Assembly (NCBI RefSeq): GCF_029277445.1
Contig: NZ_CP119567.1
Span: 836,498 to 900,497, forward strand
Reading direction: 5' to 3'
DNA length: 64,000 nucleotides
Source: Pararhizobium qamdonense
GTDB lineage: Bacteria; Pseudomonadota; Alphaproteobacteria; Rhizobiales; Rhizobiaceae
Shown piece by piece: positions 33,183 through 42,395 of the stretch; the stretch's first letter is position 1; every line of letters starts with the position of its first letter. The position numbers were made by a program, and so were the translations under genes. The notes under the pieces are model-generated. The model was given only the letters and a program-made list of their open reading frames with translations. It was not told where the DNA came from and did not search any database.

Positions 33183-33773
33183 TTGAAGACCATTGCCATC
33201 GATTTCGAAACCGCCAATGAGCAGCGTGGCAGTGCCTGCTCCGTCGGCCTGGCTTGGATCGAGGATGGACGTGTCGTGCGCATCGAGGAGCGGCTGATCC
33301 GTCCGAAGGGCATGCGCTTTTCATCCTTCAACATTGCCATTCACGGTATCCGGCCGGAGCATGTCGAGGACGCCGGTGAGTTTCCCGAAGTGATGGACGA
33401 GTTCGCCGACGATTTTCGTGGCGCAACCATGATCGCCCACAATGCCGCTTTCGATTTCAGCGTCTGGCGCGCCTGCAGCGATCTGTACCGGCAGGGTTAC
33501 CCGGAGCTTTCCTATCTTTGCTCGGTCAAGATGGCCCAGAAAGTCTGGCCCCATCTCGGGTCACACAAGCTCAATATTCTCGCCAGCCATCTCGGTCTCA
33601 CCTTCGCGCACCATAATGCGGCTGAAGATGCAGCCATTTGCGCGGAAGCGTCGATCGCCATTGCCCGGTCGTTGCGTCTATCGCATGTCCGCGATATCCC
33701 GCTGATGATCGGCATGAGGGCGGGGCGTCTGTTTTCGGGCGGCTATGACGCCTGCACCTGCCGCAAGACTTAA
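33183..33773 (+). CDS. DnaQ-like 3'-5' exonuclease (DEDDh)
   Basis: A 196-residue exonuclease-domain protein. ExoI is KTIAIDFETANEQRGSACSVGL (Asp, Glu). ExoII is ATMIAHNAAFDFSVWRAC (Asp). ExoIII is FAHHNAAEDAAICAEA with His and Asp in the DEDDh arrangement. It resembles the epsilon-like exonucleases found singly in many bacteria rather than the polymerase III subunit, being shorter and without a C-terminal polymerase-binding tail. The start is a TTG at 33183, immediately before the conserved first strand; no ATG fits. It is divergent from the XRE-cupin gene and not obviously linked to it. Confidence 0.85.
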   Translation: MKTIAIDFETANEQRGSACSVGLAWIEDGRVVRIEERLIRPKGMRFSSFNIAIHGIRPEHVEDAGEFPEVMDEFADDFRGATMIAHNAAFDFSVWRACSDLYRQGYPELSYLCSVKMAQKVWPHLGSHKLNILASHLGLTFAHHNAAEDAAICAEASIAIARSLRLSHVRDIPLMIGMRAGRLFSGGYDACTCRKT

Positions 33774-33841
33774 GGCAAACGTCGAGTACTGCTTACGATA
33801 TCGCTCTCGAGCGATCGCGGGGGGCCGTCGTTTGAACGCTC

Positions 33842-34372
33842 TCAGCGCTCGAACCGCGCAAGCATTATCCGTAATTGTGCATTTTGCTGCCGAAGCTTGC
33901 GCGCCAACTGATGGCGAAGCAGCCCGATCTCTGCCTCGATACTTTGCACCTCATCGGAAAAACTGGGTACGCTTTCCGGACGCTGCGGAAAGGCTTCGAC
34001 AGCCTTGACGGCGGTATATGCCCTGTTCCGTTTTTGCTTTCCGCCCGGTTTTTTTATGGAAGCAGGGACTACCGGCGCGTCGCTAGCTGGACCTGCGGGC
34101 ACAGCGCGTTTCCGGCCGGCTTTAGCCTGCACATTGTTTCCCGCTTCGGCGGGTTCAGGGATGATGATGCCGGTTTCGACCGTTTCGGGAGGTTGCGGCT
34201 TGGCTTCCGCCGGCCTGTCCTGGGGTTCTGGCGTGTTGCCCGCTTCATCCGAAATGGGCTCGGCGCTTTTCGCCTCTTCCGGCGTTACATCGCCGGTCGC
34301 ACTCTCCTCCTTCTCGTCCCTGTCCCGGCGCCTGCGCGTCAGTCGAGCAAGAAAATTCCAAGGTGACGCCAT
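33842..34372 (-). CDS. SyrB-like low-complexity protein (divergent paralogue)
   Basis: A 176-residue hydrophilic protein, rich in Pro, Glu, Ala and Lys through residues 20-125, with a basic patch (GGKQKRNRAYTAVKAV) around 110-125. The C-terminal 35 residues (SIEAEIGLLRHQLARKLRQQNAQLRIMLARF) form a heptad-like helix. They match in layout the end of the neighbouring SyrB-like protein (LEEENQRLRKLLTEKLRAEN), so I read the two as diverged paralogues. The low-complexity middle gives no functional clue. It starts at ATG 34372, 130 bp after the neighbour's stop. Confidence 0.6.
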   Translation of the reverse strand: MASPWNFLARLTRRRRDRDEKEESATGDVTPEEAKSAEPISDEAGNTPEPQDRPAEAKPQPPETVETGIIIPEPAEAGNNVQAKAGRKRAVPAGPASDAPVVPASIKKPGGKQKRNRAYTAVKAVEAFPQRPESVPSFSDEVQSIEAEIGLLRHQLARKLRQQNAQLRIMLARFER

Positions 34373-34502
34373 GTTGTTAGACCTCGCGTTCTACCTCGCA
34401 TATGGGGTGCGAGCTTGAGCTCTGGCGGCAGAAAAGACCGCCGCCAAAGTGGATCTCGTATCGGGTACAAAACCTGCGGCTGCCGATCAACCGCGCTTCG
34501 TC

Positions 34503-34907
34503 TCAACCAAGGTTGAGCCGCTTCCGCAGGTCCGCATTTTCCGCCCGGAGCTTCTCCGTCAGCAATTTGCGCAGACGCTGGTTTTCTTCCTCCAGCTGCA
34601 GAAGATCGGCGATATCATCAATAGCAGCAACCGGCGCTGCAGCGGCCGAAACACGCGCAGCCTTCGGAGCGCGTTTCACAGGTGCACTCTTGACAGTGAG
34701 TGCCGCCTCGCTCGACTTGGGTTTGCGTCCCCTTACCTGCTTGCCGCGCTTGGCGGCAGCGGCGGGTTCCGCAGCAGTTTCGACCGCAGCTGCCTCTGGA
34801 GCGGCCTTTTTGGCGCGCGGTTTGCGCTGCTTCTTCGGCGCATCGATTGACGCGACGACAGAGGTCGGTGCGTCATTGCTTATTGTAGAATTGTTTTCAT
34901 CGGCCAT
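34503..34907 (-). CDS. SyrB-like regulator
   Basis: A 134-residue protein: an acidic start (MADENNSTISNDAPTSVVAS), a Lys/Ala/Pro-rich histone-like middle (KKQRKPRAKKAAPEAAAVET, KRGKQVRGRKPKS) and a C-terminal coiled-coil (LLQLEEENQRLRKLLTEKLR) ending ADLRKRLNLG. This is the layout of SyrB, first described in Sinorhizobium meliloti as a negative regulator of syrM. The basic AT-hook-like patches could bind DNA. ATG 34907 has a perfect ribosome site (AGGAGG, 5 bases upstream). The frame stays open upstream to 35336, but I do not take that as coding. Confidence 0.75.
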   Translation of the reverse strand: MADENNSTISNDAPTSVVASIDAPKKQRKPRAKKAAPEAAAVETAAEPAAAAKRGKQVRGRKPKSSEAALTVKSAPVKRAPKAARVSAAAAPVAAIDDIADLLQLEEENQRLRKLLTEKLRAENADLRKRLNLG

Positions 34908-35357
34908 GGTTGCCTCCTGTGTAGCCGTTGCAGTTGTCGGATGTGCGTTTGATTGTGTCAACAACGGCTCTTTCCAATTTACATTGGGCAAGGAGACTTC
35001 GCTTGCGGATGCTTGGTCTTGTACGTCCGGTCTCGGGAACGGCAAAGCATCGTCCTCCACATCCCGCGCGACGGACTTGAGATCCATATTGCCCCAGATC
35101 GAGTTCGATTTTGGATCGGTTTTCTTCCGACCGGATTTGTACTCAATCACGAAACTGCGTTGAATCTTTTTCACCAAATGTAGCCTCGAAATTTCCGCAC
35201 TTATATTTTTTGGAAAATACGTCTGCAATCGTGATAGGTCCTGCAGATAACGGTGACCGCGATCGCGGTTCGTATCCACAGTGCTATCGATGTTTAGTGC
35301 CGTTGGCAATTGACGCCCGCCGTTGCATCTCAGCAAAATCCGGATGCTGCCATTGGG
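34908..35357. other. Intergenic region upstream of the SyrB-like gene
   Basis: 450 bp between the MATE stop and the SyrB-like start. It stays open in the SyrB frame, with an internal ATG at 35087 (MDLKSVARDVEDDALPFPRP). The composition of that stretch is not like the rest of SyrB, and the strong ribosome site at 34907 argues against an extension. It probably contains a long leader and promoter. Confidence 0.4.
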
Positions 35358-36707
35358 CTATACGTTGCCTTCCCGCATCCGGACCAGCCGGAAAAATCGA
35401 AGTGGCAAAACGATCGCGCTCATTGAAAGACCCGCCGCAAAACCGATCCACACGCCGAGCGGTCCGACCGATGTATGAAAGGCTAGGAAATAGCCGAGGG
35501 GCAACGCCAGCAGCCAGTAGGAGATGATCGACACGACCGACGGCCATTTGGTGTCGTTCAGTCCACGCAGGGCGCCGAGCCCCGTCGATTGCAATCCATC
35601 CGCCACCTGCATCAGGGCGACCACGACAAACATGCTGGACGCCAGAGCGACCACCGGTGCGTCCTTGCTCAGCAATTCTGCAATCGAGCGGCCGGCAAAG
35701 ATCAGCGCAACCATGGTTGCCAGCATCCACAGCGCGACAAAGCCGAAGGTTGCCATGCCGATCGGGCGGAGCCGTTCCGGCTGCCCCGAGCCATCGGCCT
35801 GCGCGATCCGGATGGCAACGGCAGTCGCCATTCCCAAAGGCAGCATATACAGCGTCGCACCGATCGAGTTGACGATCTGGTTTGCCGCAAGTGCGCCGGC
35901 GCCAAACCAGCCAAGTATGAACGTCGCCATCGCCACGGCCCCCGCCTCGGCGAGATAGCTGATCCCCAAAGGCAGCCCTTGTAAAAACTGCTGCCAGACG
36001 CCTTTGCGCGTGACCATCGCCCGTAGCCGGAAACGGCGCATCGGCAACGCCCGGCGCCAATAGAAAAACGCGGCGGCAAGAGCGATCGTCTCGGCCAGAA
36101 CACTGGCAATGCCGGAGCCGAGAATGCCGAGAGCCGGGATCGGCCCGAGCCCGTAAATCAGCAGATAGTTCAGCGGCACGTTGATCGCGACGCCAAGGAA
36201 GGCGAACCCGACCGCAAGCCAAGGCCTGTCTGTTGCGTCAAGAAGCGACTTGAGCACCAAGAAGACGGAAAAAGGCAGCATGAACAACGCCATTGGCACC
36301 CAGTAGAGCCGTGCCTGCGCCGCGTCCAATCCCATCAACCGCACGATCGGCATCAGCGACAGCATGATCGTTGCCGCCAGCACGCCACATATCAGCGCCG
36401 TCATCATGCCATGCCGGACTGCGGAACTGACCATGCGGGCATCCCTCGCCCCGAAGCCACCGGCCATCGAAACACCGACCACCGATATCACCCCGTAGAG
36501 CATCGCTGTCAGCAGCATGTGAACCGCCATTACCAGCGAAACGATCGCCAGCACATCAGTGCCAAGCGGCGCCAGCATGATCGTATCGGTCACGCCGATC
36601 AGCGAGCTTGCCGACAGTCCCAAGACCAGCGGAATGGACAGTTTTATCAGCGACGGCAATTCAGCGATGATGCGGCCGATATGCCGTTTCTTTTCAAGCG
36701 GGGCCAT
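35358..36707 (-). CDS. MATE-family efflux transporter (NorM-like)
   Basis: A 449-residue inner-membrane exporter with twelve hydrophobic helices in two homologous halves. It exchanges cations (Na+ or H+) for drugs, dyes or natural metabolites. The family blocks visible are SIPLVLGLSASSLIGVTDTIML near the N-terminus, LNYLLIYGLGPIPALGILGSGIA around 185-205, and QQFLQGLPLGISYLAEAGAV at the start of the second half. It is transcribed alone. The 460 bp upstream (36708-37168) contain no supported gene. Confidence 0.92.
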   Translation of the reverse strand: MAPLEKKRHIGRIIAELPSLIKLSIPLVLGLSASSLIGVTDTIMLAPLGTDVLAIVSLVMAVHMLLTAMLYGVISVVGVSMAGGFGARDARMVSSAVRHGMMTALICGVLAATIMLSLMPIVRLMGLDAAQARLYWVPMALFMLPFSVFLVLKSLLDATDRPWLAVGFAFLGVAINVPLNYLLIYGLGPIPALGILGSGIASVLAETIALAAAFFYWRRALPMRRFRLRAMVTRKGVWQQFLQGLPLGISYLAEAGAVAMATFILGWFGAGALAANQIVNSIGATLYMLPLGMATAVAIRIAQADGSGQPERLRPIGMATFGFVALWMLATMVALIFAGRSIAELLSKDAPVVALASSMFVVVALMQVADGLQSTGLGALRGLNDTKWPSVVSIISYWLLALPLGYFLAFHTSVGPLGVWIGFAAGLSMSAIVLPLRFFRLVRMREGNV

Positions 36708-37168
36708 AACCTCTTACCAACCTCGGTGTGAACAATCGCGCTTCTTCAATCATCCTGTAACGAAGGAAGCCAGAGCGAATCTGCACCATGTTTCATGCGG
36801 CCTCTTCACTAGCAGATGTCCAAATTTTTGCATCGCTGCATAGTAACGGGCCGAACGCGCGGCTTGCGAGGCGCCCGTTCACGCCAGCTTACGAGGATTT
36901 GGAATGGGCAGGAGATAATGGCCTTGCACGGGACTGCTTCAAGACATTGCCCGCCAGGCCAAGGTCACGCTGTATACCAAATTCGCACATGCCTGAACCG
37001 GTAGAGCCGCAATTTCCGCGCTATTTTGCGTGCAATGAACGGTCGTTTATTCTGACGCCACTGTAAGAAACGGAAACACTTTGTGACTAAGTGCTTCCGA
37101 AATCAGCATTTTTCAACTTGCTGCGCGCGATCACATAACGGATATTGCTTTCAGTTAAGGAAGCGACC
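36708..37168. other. Intergenic region, no gene seen
   Basis: A 461-bp divergent gap between the MATE gene (-) and the small unknown gene (+). Short plus-strand frames here have no ribosome site and atypical composition. I see no inverted repeat of note. AAGGAAG at 37159-37165 is the ribosome site of the downstream gene. Confidence 0.5.
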
Positions 37169-37570
37169 ATGATTAGAATGATAGAAGACCCGGCTGAGCT
37201 TTCCGGTGAAGATATCACAGGAAAATATATTCTGCGCAGGCTGAACTATCACTGGTTTGCCTATGGCAAGGCCGGTATCGTGACCGCTTGCAAAGGGTCG
37301 ATCCTGCACATTGACCGCGAGGAAACTGTCTATTCAGAGCGTTGGGGACGCCGCGCCTATAGCGGCAATGGAAAACGGTATCCTGGCGGTGTCTGTCCCA
37401 TTTCAGCGGTTGCCTGCGTTTGCGACACCGCCGACGACGTCAATGCCGTCATCCAGCTTGATGTGGAAGCACAGGACGAATTCTACCAATTGATCGCCAA
37501 GGCGGATGCCAAGGTGCGGGCATTGGCATCGTCCTCGCAAGGCACATTGTTTCTGGCCGCTGCGGAGTGA
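37169..37570 (+). CDS. Small protein of unknown function
   Basis: A 133-residue soluble protein starting MIRMIEDPAELSGEDITGKY. I do not recognise the family. It has a compact, aromatic-rich first half (RRLNYHWFAYGKAGIVTACKG) and two Cys close together (PISAVACVCDTADDVNAVI), followed by an acidic amphipathic helix. There is no signal peptide or membrane helix. The ATG at 37169 is preceded by AAGGAAG. It stands alone between the MATE gene and the VapBC pair and is not overlapped by a better frame. Confidence 0.6.
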   Translation: MIRMIEDPAELSGEDITGKYILRRLNYHWFAYGKAGIVTACKGSILHIDREETVYSERWGRRAYSGNGKRYPGGVCPISAVACVCDTADDVNAVIQLDVEAQDEFYQLIAKADAKVRALASSSQGTLFLAAAE

Positions 37571-37698
37571 GCTTTTAAGGCGAGACACGCTCGTCAGCCA
37601 TGACCGGGCTAAAAGTTATTCAGAACATCCGGAATGAAAGCTTGCTGGTCTGTTTAACGGATACGTCCAACAGCCGCTTTTTCGCTGGCAATCGTTCA

Positions 37699-38094
37699 CT
37701 ATAAAAGACGACTGGACTGACCGAGCACGGACATGAGCTTCACTGCCTTTTTATCGAATGAAACAAAAGTCTCGCCACCGAGCCAATTGCCATCATAAGC
37801 GATAACACCGTCTGCAAAATCACCGCCAGCATCAAATACAGCCAACCCTGCATCGACGGCAGGCCGATTCACAACAACATTTTCCGTATTCAGCAAAGCC
37901 CGGATTGCTGCTGAAATATCGCCCCGGTCAGTCCGGTATTGCCGCATCAACACCCATACAAACTCACATAGAGATTGCGTGCTAACTGCAACAGTTTCGG
38001 CATCGGCCAAAAGGTCGATCGCAGCTTTCGCTTGCGTCACATCGTCAGCAACATAAGCACGTAGCAACACATTCGTATCTGCAGTCACCTTCAT
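37699..38094 (-). CDS. vapC: VapC-like PIN-domain toxin
   Basis: A 131-residue PIN-domain ribonuclease. The acidic active-site residues are in VTADTNVLLRAYVADD (first Asp), SLCEFVWVL (Glu) and DFADGVIAYDGNWLGG (Asp). It is typical in length for VapC. The ATG overlaps the antitoxin stop (ATGA), the standard arrangement that couples toxin to antitoxin translation. VapC toxins cut tRNA or rRNA; the target here is unknown. Confidence 0.88.
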   Translation of the reverse strand: MKVTADTNVLLRAYVADDVTQAKAAIDLLADAETVAVSTQSLCEFVWVLMRQYRTDRGDISAAIRALLNTENVVVNRPAVDAGLAVFDAGGDFADGVIAYDGNWLGGETFVSFDKKAVKLMSVLGQSSRLL

Positions 38095-38357
38095 GCTTTG
38101 TCAGTTCCAGCTCTTGCACCTGCTTCAGCAATAGCTTCATTTATCTCCTCGACACTGAGAACCCTGCCATTTGTCTTTCCTTTGAGGGATCCATGAAGGT
38201 CCCGGAACGAACCCTTCACTCGAACAGCCATTAGCTCCGCTTTGCCATCCGGCAGCAGATTCAATTCAACTTTTTCACCGGGCCGAATTCCCAGATGCTG
38301 AAGGATGTCCTTGCGAAACGTAACCTGACCGCGTGCCGTTACAGTTAATGTTGCCAT
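38091..38357 (-). CDS. vapB: AbrB/SpoVT-type antitoxin
   Basis: An 88-residue antitoxin. The N-terminal swapped-hairpin DNA-binding domain reads LTVTARGQVTFRKDILQHLG, IRPGEKVEL (residues 3-45). The C-terminal 40 residues (GSFRDLHGSLKGKTNGRVLS ... EINEAIAEAGA) form the toxin-neutralising tail. ATG 38357 follows AAAGGG. A perfect palindrome at 38381-38404 just upstream is the likely autoregulatory site. Confidence 0.88.
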   Translation of the reverse strand: MATLTVTARGQVTFRKDILQHLGIRPGEKVELNLLPDGKAELMAVRVKGSFRDLHGSLKGKTNGRVLSVEEINEAIAEAGARAGTDKA

Positions 38358-38380
38358 AGCAATACCCTTTCGGTATCTCG

Positions 38381-38404
38381 ATGTAATGCATATCTGCATT
38401 ACAT
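38381..38404. promoter_or_regulatory. Palindromic operator of the VapBC pair
   Basis: Arms ATGTAATGCA and TGCATTACAT are perfect 10-base inverted repeats around the spacer TATC. The site begins 24 bp upstream of the antitoxin ATG, where VapB-VapC complexes normally repress their own promoter. Confidence 0.8.
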
Positions 38405-38445
38405 TCAACATCGACCGCCTATTTTGAGCAATTCCGATTCCGTCG

Positions 38446-40140
38446 CTACGACGCAAGCCAGCCCGGCAGCCGGACAGGGACGCGGCCGGATACAGCGGCC
38501 TCCACGCAATCGGCAAGATTGCCGAAGCGGACGGCGCGGTTGCTGAGGCCGGGGCCGTAATGGGCGTATTTGCCGGAATTGGTGATGAGCGTGCGGGTGC
38601 GGGTCGGAAATACCGGTTCGCTGATCGAGCACCAGCAGAGATCGGGCACGACGCGCACGCCACCTTTTTCGAGCGCTTCGAGCGTGCCGTCAGCACGCGC
38701 GCCGGCGATGACCTGGTGCCCCGCAGTGACGATGACCGCGACGTCCGCGTGGCGATGACGCCCGGCAAGTGCGGCGGCCAGTGCCCGGCATTCGGTCAGC
38801 GAGGCATGGGGACTGCCGATGGCGACGAGTTCCACCTGCTCCGGTCCTGCGTTCAACCGCTTCCAGGCGCCGGCCATGTCCGCACGGGTGATGGTCTTTC
38901 GTTCAGCGCCGTCGATTGCTGCACCTTCGGCTTCAGGCGTTACGCCCTCGATATGCAGCATCGGCGCTGCCGACGTGGTTCCGAAGGCAGCGCAGAGCGC
39001 CTTGAGATCATCTGCCGTGGGACAGGCGGAAGCGAGACCGCGCAAGAGCGGGATACGGTCCGGAGCGGCGTGACCAGCGAGATAGCCGACCAGCGGCCAG
39101 AAGGCATCATCGACATGATTGGGCAGTTCGACATCGATGATCGACTGTGCCCTGCGGTTTTCCGTCAGATAGACCCCCGATAGCGGTGCGCGCCCGGTGA
39201 GCGCAATACACAAGTCGAGAAAATCGGGATGTTTTGGCGTGCGGGCGCCAAGCACCGTATTGGCAAAAATCACCGCATTGGATTCCGCCCAGGCAATTGC
39301 TTCACCCGCCTGCGGCGCGCTGGCCAGAAGATAGGGAGAACAGGTGAAGGTCGGCCGGCAGCCCATGCGGACATAGGCATCGGCGAGCTTCGCGGCCGGA
39401 TCGCCAAATGCGCTTGGCACGCCTTGTGTCCGCCAGTTGGCGTGGTCGACCGAGATTGCATTCATGGTGGTGGGCACGCAAACCTTGGCGCCCATATCGG
39501 CCATTCTTTCGGCAAAAACCAGATTGGCGGGGCTGGCATAGATACAGCCGTCGATATGTCCCTGCGTCACATCCACCAGACGGTTTGCGCCCTGCTGCGC
39601 CGCCATGGCGCAGATGATCCGCATCGCCTGCTGGATGGCCTCCCCCTGCTCGCCGTCAAGCATCGCCCGATCAGTGCTGTTGAGATCGAGCGTCGCGAGC
39701 CGTGGCGGCATGATGGGAAGCGTCACACCACCGGCCTCGATCGAGGTCGCGGTGATCCGCGCGGTTTTGGCGCGCGACAAGGCGGCGAAACTTTCCGGAG
39801 CCAGGCGCAGAACGGGAAGCGGCTTGCCGAACATTTCGGCTGCAATGAGAGCACCAAGCGTCAGCACGTCTTCGGCTTCGCTGAACACAAGTGCTGCCGG
39901 TGCGCGGCCGGTCAGGATCAGATCGAGAAGCACGCCCGATCCGGTGCAGGACCCCCGGCTCGACGGCATCATCAGGATGCCGCCGGTCAGACAGACCCCG
40001 TGCAGGGGATGGTGCACGTCGATGATGCACCCGGTCTCGGGCGAGACCCCACCCCAGAAACTCAAGGGCTCGGCCGAAGCGATGATCGGTCCCTCGGCAT
40101 GGCCGCCAAGGATGCTGGAGGCGTGCGGCATATCGCTCAT
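38446..40140 (-). CDS. acnX: Aconitase X: cis-3-hydroxy-L-proline dehydratase (fused subunits)
   Basis: A 564-residue aconitase-X enzyme with the small domain (DUF126-like) first (~1-135, with [22 protein letters not shown]) and the large domain (DUF521-like) after it (~150-560). Metal-cluster and substrate blocks include [36 protein letters not shown] and FTCSPYLL. In Agrobacterium and other proteobacteria, aconitase X of this fused type dehydrates cis-3-hydroxy-L-proline to pyrroline-2-carboxylate. A reductase for that product is at 47144-48178. It overlaps the epimerase gene by ATGA and ends the seven-gene minus-strand operon that begins at 45317. Confidence 0.88.
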   Translation of the reverse strand: MSDMPHASSILGGHAEGPIIASAEPLSFWGGVSPETGCIIDVHHPLHGVCLTGGILMMPSSRGSCTGSGVLLDLILTGRAPAALVFSEAEDVLTLGALIAAEMFGKPLPVLRLAPESFAALSRAKTARITATSIEAGGVTLPIMPPRLATLDLNSTDRAMLDGEQGEAIQQAMRIICAMAAQQGANRLVDVTQGHIDGCIYASPANLVFAERMADMGAKVCVPTTMNAISVDHANWRTQGVPSAFGDPAAKLADAYVRMGCRPTFTCSPYLLASAPQAGEAIAWAESNAVIFANTVLGARTPKHPDFLDLCIALTGRAPLSGVYLTENRRAQSIIDVELPNHVDDAFWPLVGYLAGHAAPDRIPLLRGLASACPTADDLKALCAAFGTTSAAPMLHIEGVTPEAEGAAIDGAERKTITRADMAGAWKRLNAGPEQVELVAIGSPHASLTECRALAAALAGRHRHADVAVIVTAGHQVIAGARADGTLEALEKGGVRVVPDLCWCSISEPVFPTRTRTLITNSGKYAHYGPGLSNRAVRFGNLADCVEAAVSGRVPVRLPGWLAS

Positions 40141-41138
40141 TTGACGACGAAACCGTGGGCAAACGGATCGCGGTCATCGATGAAGATGGTGTTGATCCCG
40201 GTCATCCGGGCCCAGCCAGCGATCGACGGGATAATGGCCTCGCGACCGGCAACCGTGGTGGCTGCCTCGACGCGGCCCTTGAACAGCGAACCGATGATCG
40301 ACTCGTGGATGAATTCGTCGCCGACAGCAAGCTTGCCCTTGGCGGCGAGCTGCGCCATGCGCGCCGAGGTGCCGGTGCCGCAGGGCGAGCGGTCGATCGC
40401 CTTGTCGCCGTAGAAGACGGCGTTACGGGCATGGGCAGTGGCATCGGTCGGCTTGCCCGTCCACTGGATGTGGCTCAAACCCCGGATCTCGGGATGTTCC
40501 GGATGTACGAATTCGTATTTTGCGTTCAGCGCGGCCCGCAGCTTGGGGCTCCAGCCGATGAGTTCACCTGCTGTATGATCTGCCATGTCGCGGAAGTTTT
40601 TCTGCGGCTCGACGATCGCGTAGAAATTGCCACCATAGGCAACATCGACGGCGATCTCGCCCAGCCCTTCGACCTCGGCCGTCAGGCCTTCGGCAAAGAG
40701 GAAACCGGGTACGTTGGTCAGGCGAACCTCTTCGACGAAGCGGCCTTCCTGTCGATAGGTGATGTCCACCTTGCCGGCCGGCGCGTCGATCGACAGCTTG
40801 CCGGGTTCGCGCGGCATGATCAGGCCGTTCTCGATCGCCATCGTGATGGTGCCGATGGTGCCGTGACCGCACATGGGCAGGCAGCCTGATGTCTCGATGA
40901 AGAGAACCGCGACGTCACAGTCCGGCCGGGTCGGCGGATAGAGGATCGAGCCAGACATCATGTCATGCCCGCGCGGCTCAAACATCAGGCCGGTGCGGAT
41001 CCAGTCGAATTCCCGCAGAAAATGGGCGCGCTTCTCCAGCATAGTGGCGCCTTCGAGGCGCGGCCCGCCGCCGGAAACGAGGCGGACCGGATTTCCGCAG
41101 GTATGCCCGTCAAGGCAGGAGAAGGTGTAGGTGGCCAT
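40137..41138 (-). CDS. 4-hydroxyproline 2-epimerase (proline racemase family)
   Basis: A 333-residue proline-racemase-fold enzyme with both catalytic cysteines present: Cys90 in [11 protein letters not shown] and Cys253 in [11 protein letters not shown]. Members with the Cys/Cys pair in hydroxyproline gene neighbourhoods convert trans-4-hydroxy-L-proline to cis-4-hydroxy-D-proline. The partner D-amino-acid dehydrogenase lies 15 bp upstream in the same operon, and the DHDPS-family deaminase is at 48277. True proline racemase is less likely given the neighbourhood. This contrasts with the paralogue at 50256-51287, which has Ser/Thr at the two positions. Confidence 0.9.
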   Translation of the reverse strand: MATYTFSCLDGHTCGNPVRLVSGGGPRLEGATMLEKRAHFLREFDWIRTGLMFEPRGHDMMSGSILYPPTRPDCDVAVLFIETSGCLPMCGHGTIGTITMAIENGLIMPREPGKLSIDAPAGKVDITYRQEGRFVEEVRLTNVPGFLFAEGLTAEVEGLGEIAVDVAYGGNFYAIVEPQKNFRDMADHTAGELIGWSPKLRAALNAKYEFVHPEHPEIRGLSHIQWTGKPTDATAHARNAVFYGDKAIDRSPCGTGTSARMAQLAAKGKLAVGDEFIHESIIGSLFKGRVEAATTVAGREAIIPSIAGWARMTGINTIFIDDRDPFAHGFVVK

Positions 41139-41153
41139 GGGGAAGGACCTTTG

Positions 41154-42395
41154 TCAGAAGCGTTGAGGCGAAAGAGAAGCAATGTCGATGGGCGGTGTTT
41201 TACCAGTCAACAGATCGGCGACCAACCGGGCAGTACCTGCCGATTGCGTCAGGCCGAGATGGCCGTGGCCGAAAGCATAGATGACCCGTGGTGTCACCTT
41301 GGCGCGGCCGATTGCTGGCAGGCTGTCGGGCAGCGAGGGGCGGAACCCGAACCACTGCGTGCCGCCTTGCGTATTCAATCCGGGAAGGAAATCCCTGGCC
41401 TTTTTCAGCATGGCTTCCGAGCGGCGGAAATTCGGTGGCAGTTCCAGCCCGCCGAGTTCGACGGCGCCGCCAACGCGAATGCCCGTCGAAAGCCGTGTGA
41501 CGACGAAACCGTGACCGCCGAAGGTGACCTGCGTGCGCAAGTCGAACGCGTCAGCCGGCAGTGTCGTGTTATAGCCACGCTCGGTTTCCAGCGGAATGCG
41601 TTCGCCAAGGCTGCGCGCGATGCGGTGGGAAAACGCGCCGGCAGATAGCACGGCCTGCAATCCGCGGCGGATGCCGCCGCCTTCGCCCAGAACCTCGACC
41701 CCGCCCTCGACCGGCCGCAGCGCCGTGACATTGGTGCGCTCCAAAACGCCGCCCTGGCTGCGGAAATAATCCGCCAGCGCCAGCGTGTAGAGTTTCGGAT
41801 CGGCGATCGAGTACCAGCCCGGCGTGAAAGTTCCATGGGTGAAGCGCGCATCGATCCCCGGCTGAATGGCGGCCATGCCGGACGCGTCCATATGCTGGAA
41901 TTCGATACCGTGCGCATCGCGGACCTTCCATCCGGGCAAGGAGGCATTCAGCTCCGCCTGGCTTTCATAGACCTGCAGATTGCCATCCTTACGCAGCATC
42001 GGAAACGTGCCCGTGCGCTGCAGGAAGGGTTCAAGCTCGGCCTTCGAAAGGTCCATCAAAGCGGTTTGCACGGTCGTCGATTTTTCCACCTGCTGGGGCG
42101 AGCAGGCCCGCCAGAAGCGGAACATCCAAGGGGCGATCTTGAACGCGTAGGCCGGTGGGACCGAAAGTGGCCCAAGCGGGTCTAGCAACCATTTCGGCGC
42201 TTTTTTCAAAATACCTGGCGAGGCAAGCGGCAGAATATCGGTGAAGGCAAAGGCCCCTGCATTGCCGGCCGATGCGCCGGCGGCCGGGCCTTCGCGGTCC
42301 AAGACCAGAACCGTCATACCGCGCGCCTGAGCGGTAATCGCCGCCGAGAGCCCGACGACGCCTGCGCCGATGACAATGACGTCGGGATGCGCCAT
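41154..42395 (-). CDS. FAD-dependent D-amino-acid (D-hydroxyproline) dehydrogenase
   Basis: A 413-residue DadA-like flavoprotein. The N-terminus holds the dinucleotide fold (VIVIGAGVVGLSAAITAQ, then VLVLDREGPAAGASAGNAGAF). The C-terminal block WFGFRPSLPDSLPAIGRAK with YAFGHGHLGLTQSAGTARLV is typical of DAO-family dehydrogenases. It should oxidise cis-4-hydroxy-D-proline to pyrroline-4-hydroxy-2-carboxylate and pass electrons to the quinone pool. Its start overlaps the ATPase stop by one base (TAATG). Confidence 0.88.
   Translation of the reverse strand: MAHPDVIVIGAGVVGLSAAITAQARGMTVLVLDREGPAAGASAGNAGAFAFTDILPLASPGILKKAPKWLLDPLGPLSVPPAYAFKIAPWMFRFWRACSPQQVEKSTTVQTALMDLSKAELEPFLQRTGTFPMLRKDGNLQVYESQAELNASLPGWKVRDAHGIEFQHMDASGMAAIQPGIDARFTHGTFTPGWYSIADPKLYTLALADYFRSQGGVLERTNVTALRPVEGGVEVLGEGGGIRRGLQAVLSAGAFSHRIARSLGERIPLETERGYNTTLPADAFDLRTQVTFGGHGFVVTRLSTGIRVGGAVELGGLELPPNFRRSEAMLKKARDFLPGLNTQGGTQWFGFRPSLPDSLPAIGRAKVTPRVIYAFGHGHLGLTQSAGTARLVADLLTGKTPPIDIASLSPQRF

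Noticed and set aside
34424..34447. A TGGCGGC / GCCGCCA stem between the two SyrB-like genes, considered as a terminator
   Set aside because: Short stem, 10-base loop and no T-run on either strand.
34908..35336. A 143-codon N-terminal extension of the SyrB-like protein
   Set aside because: A perfect AGGAGG ribosome site precedes ATG 34907, and the protein from that point matches the family layout.
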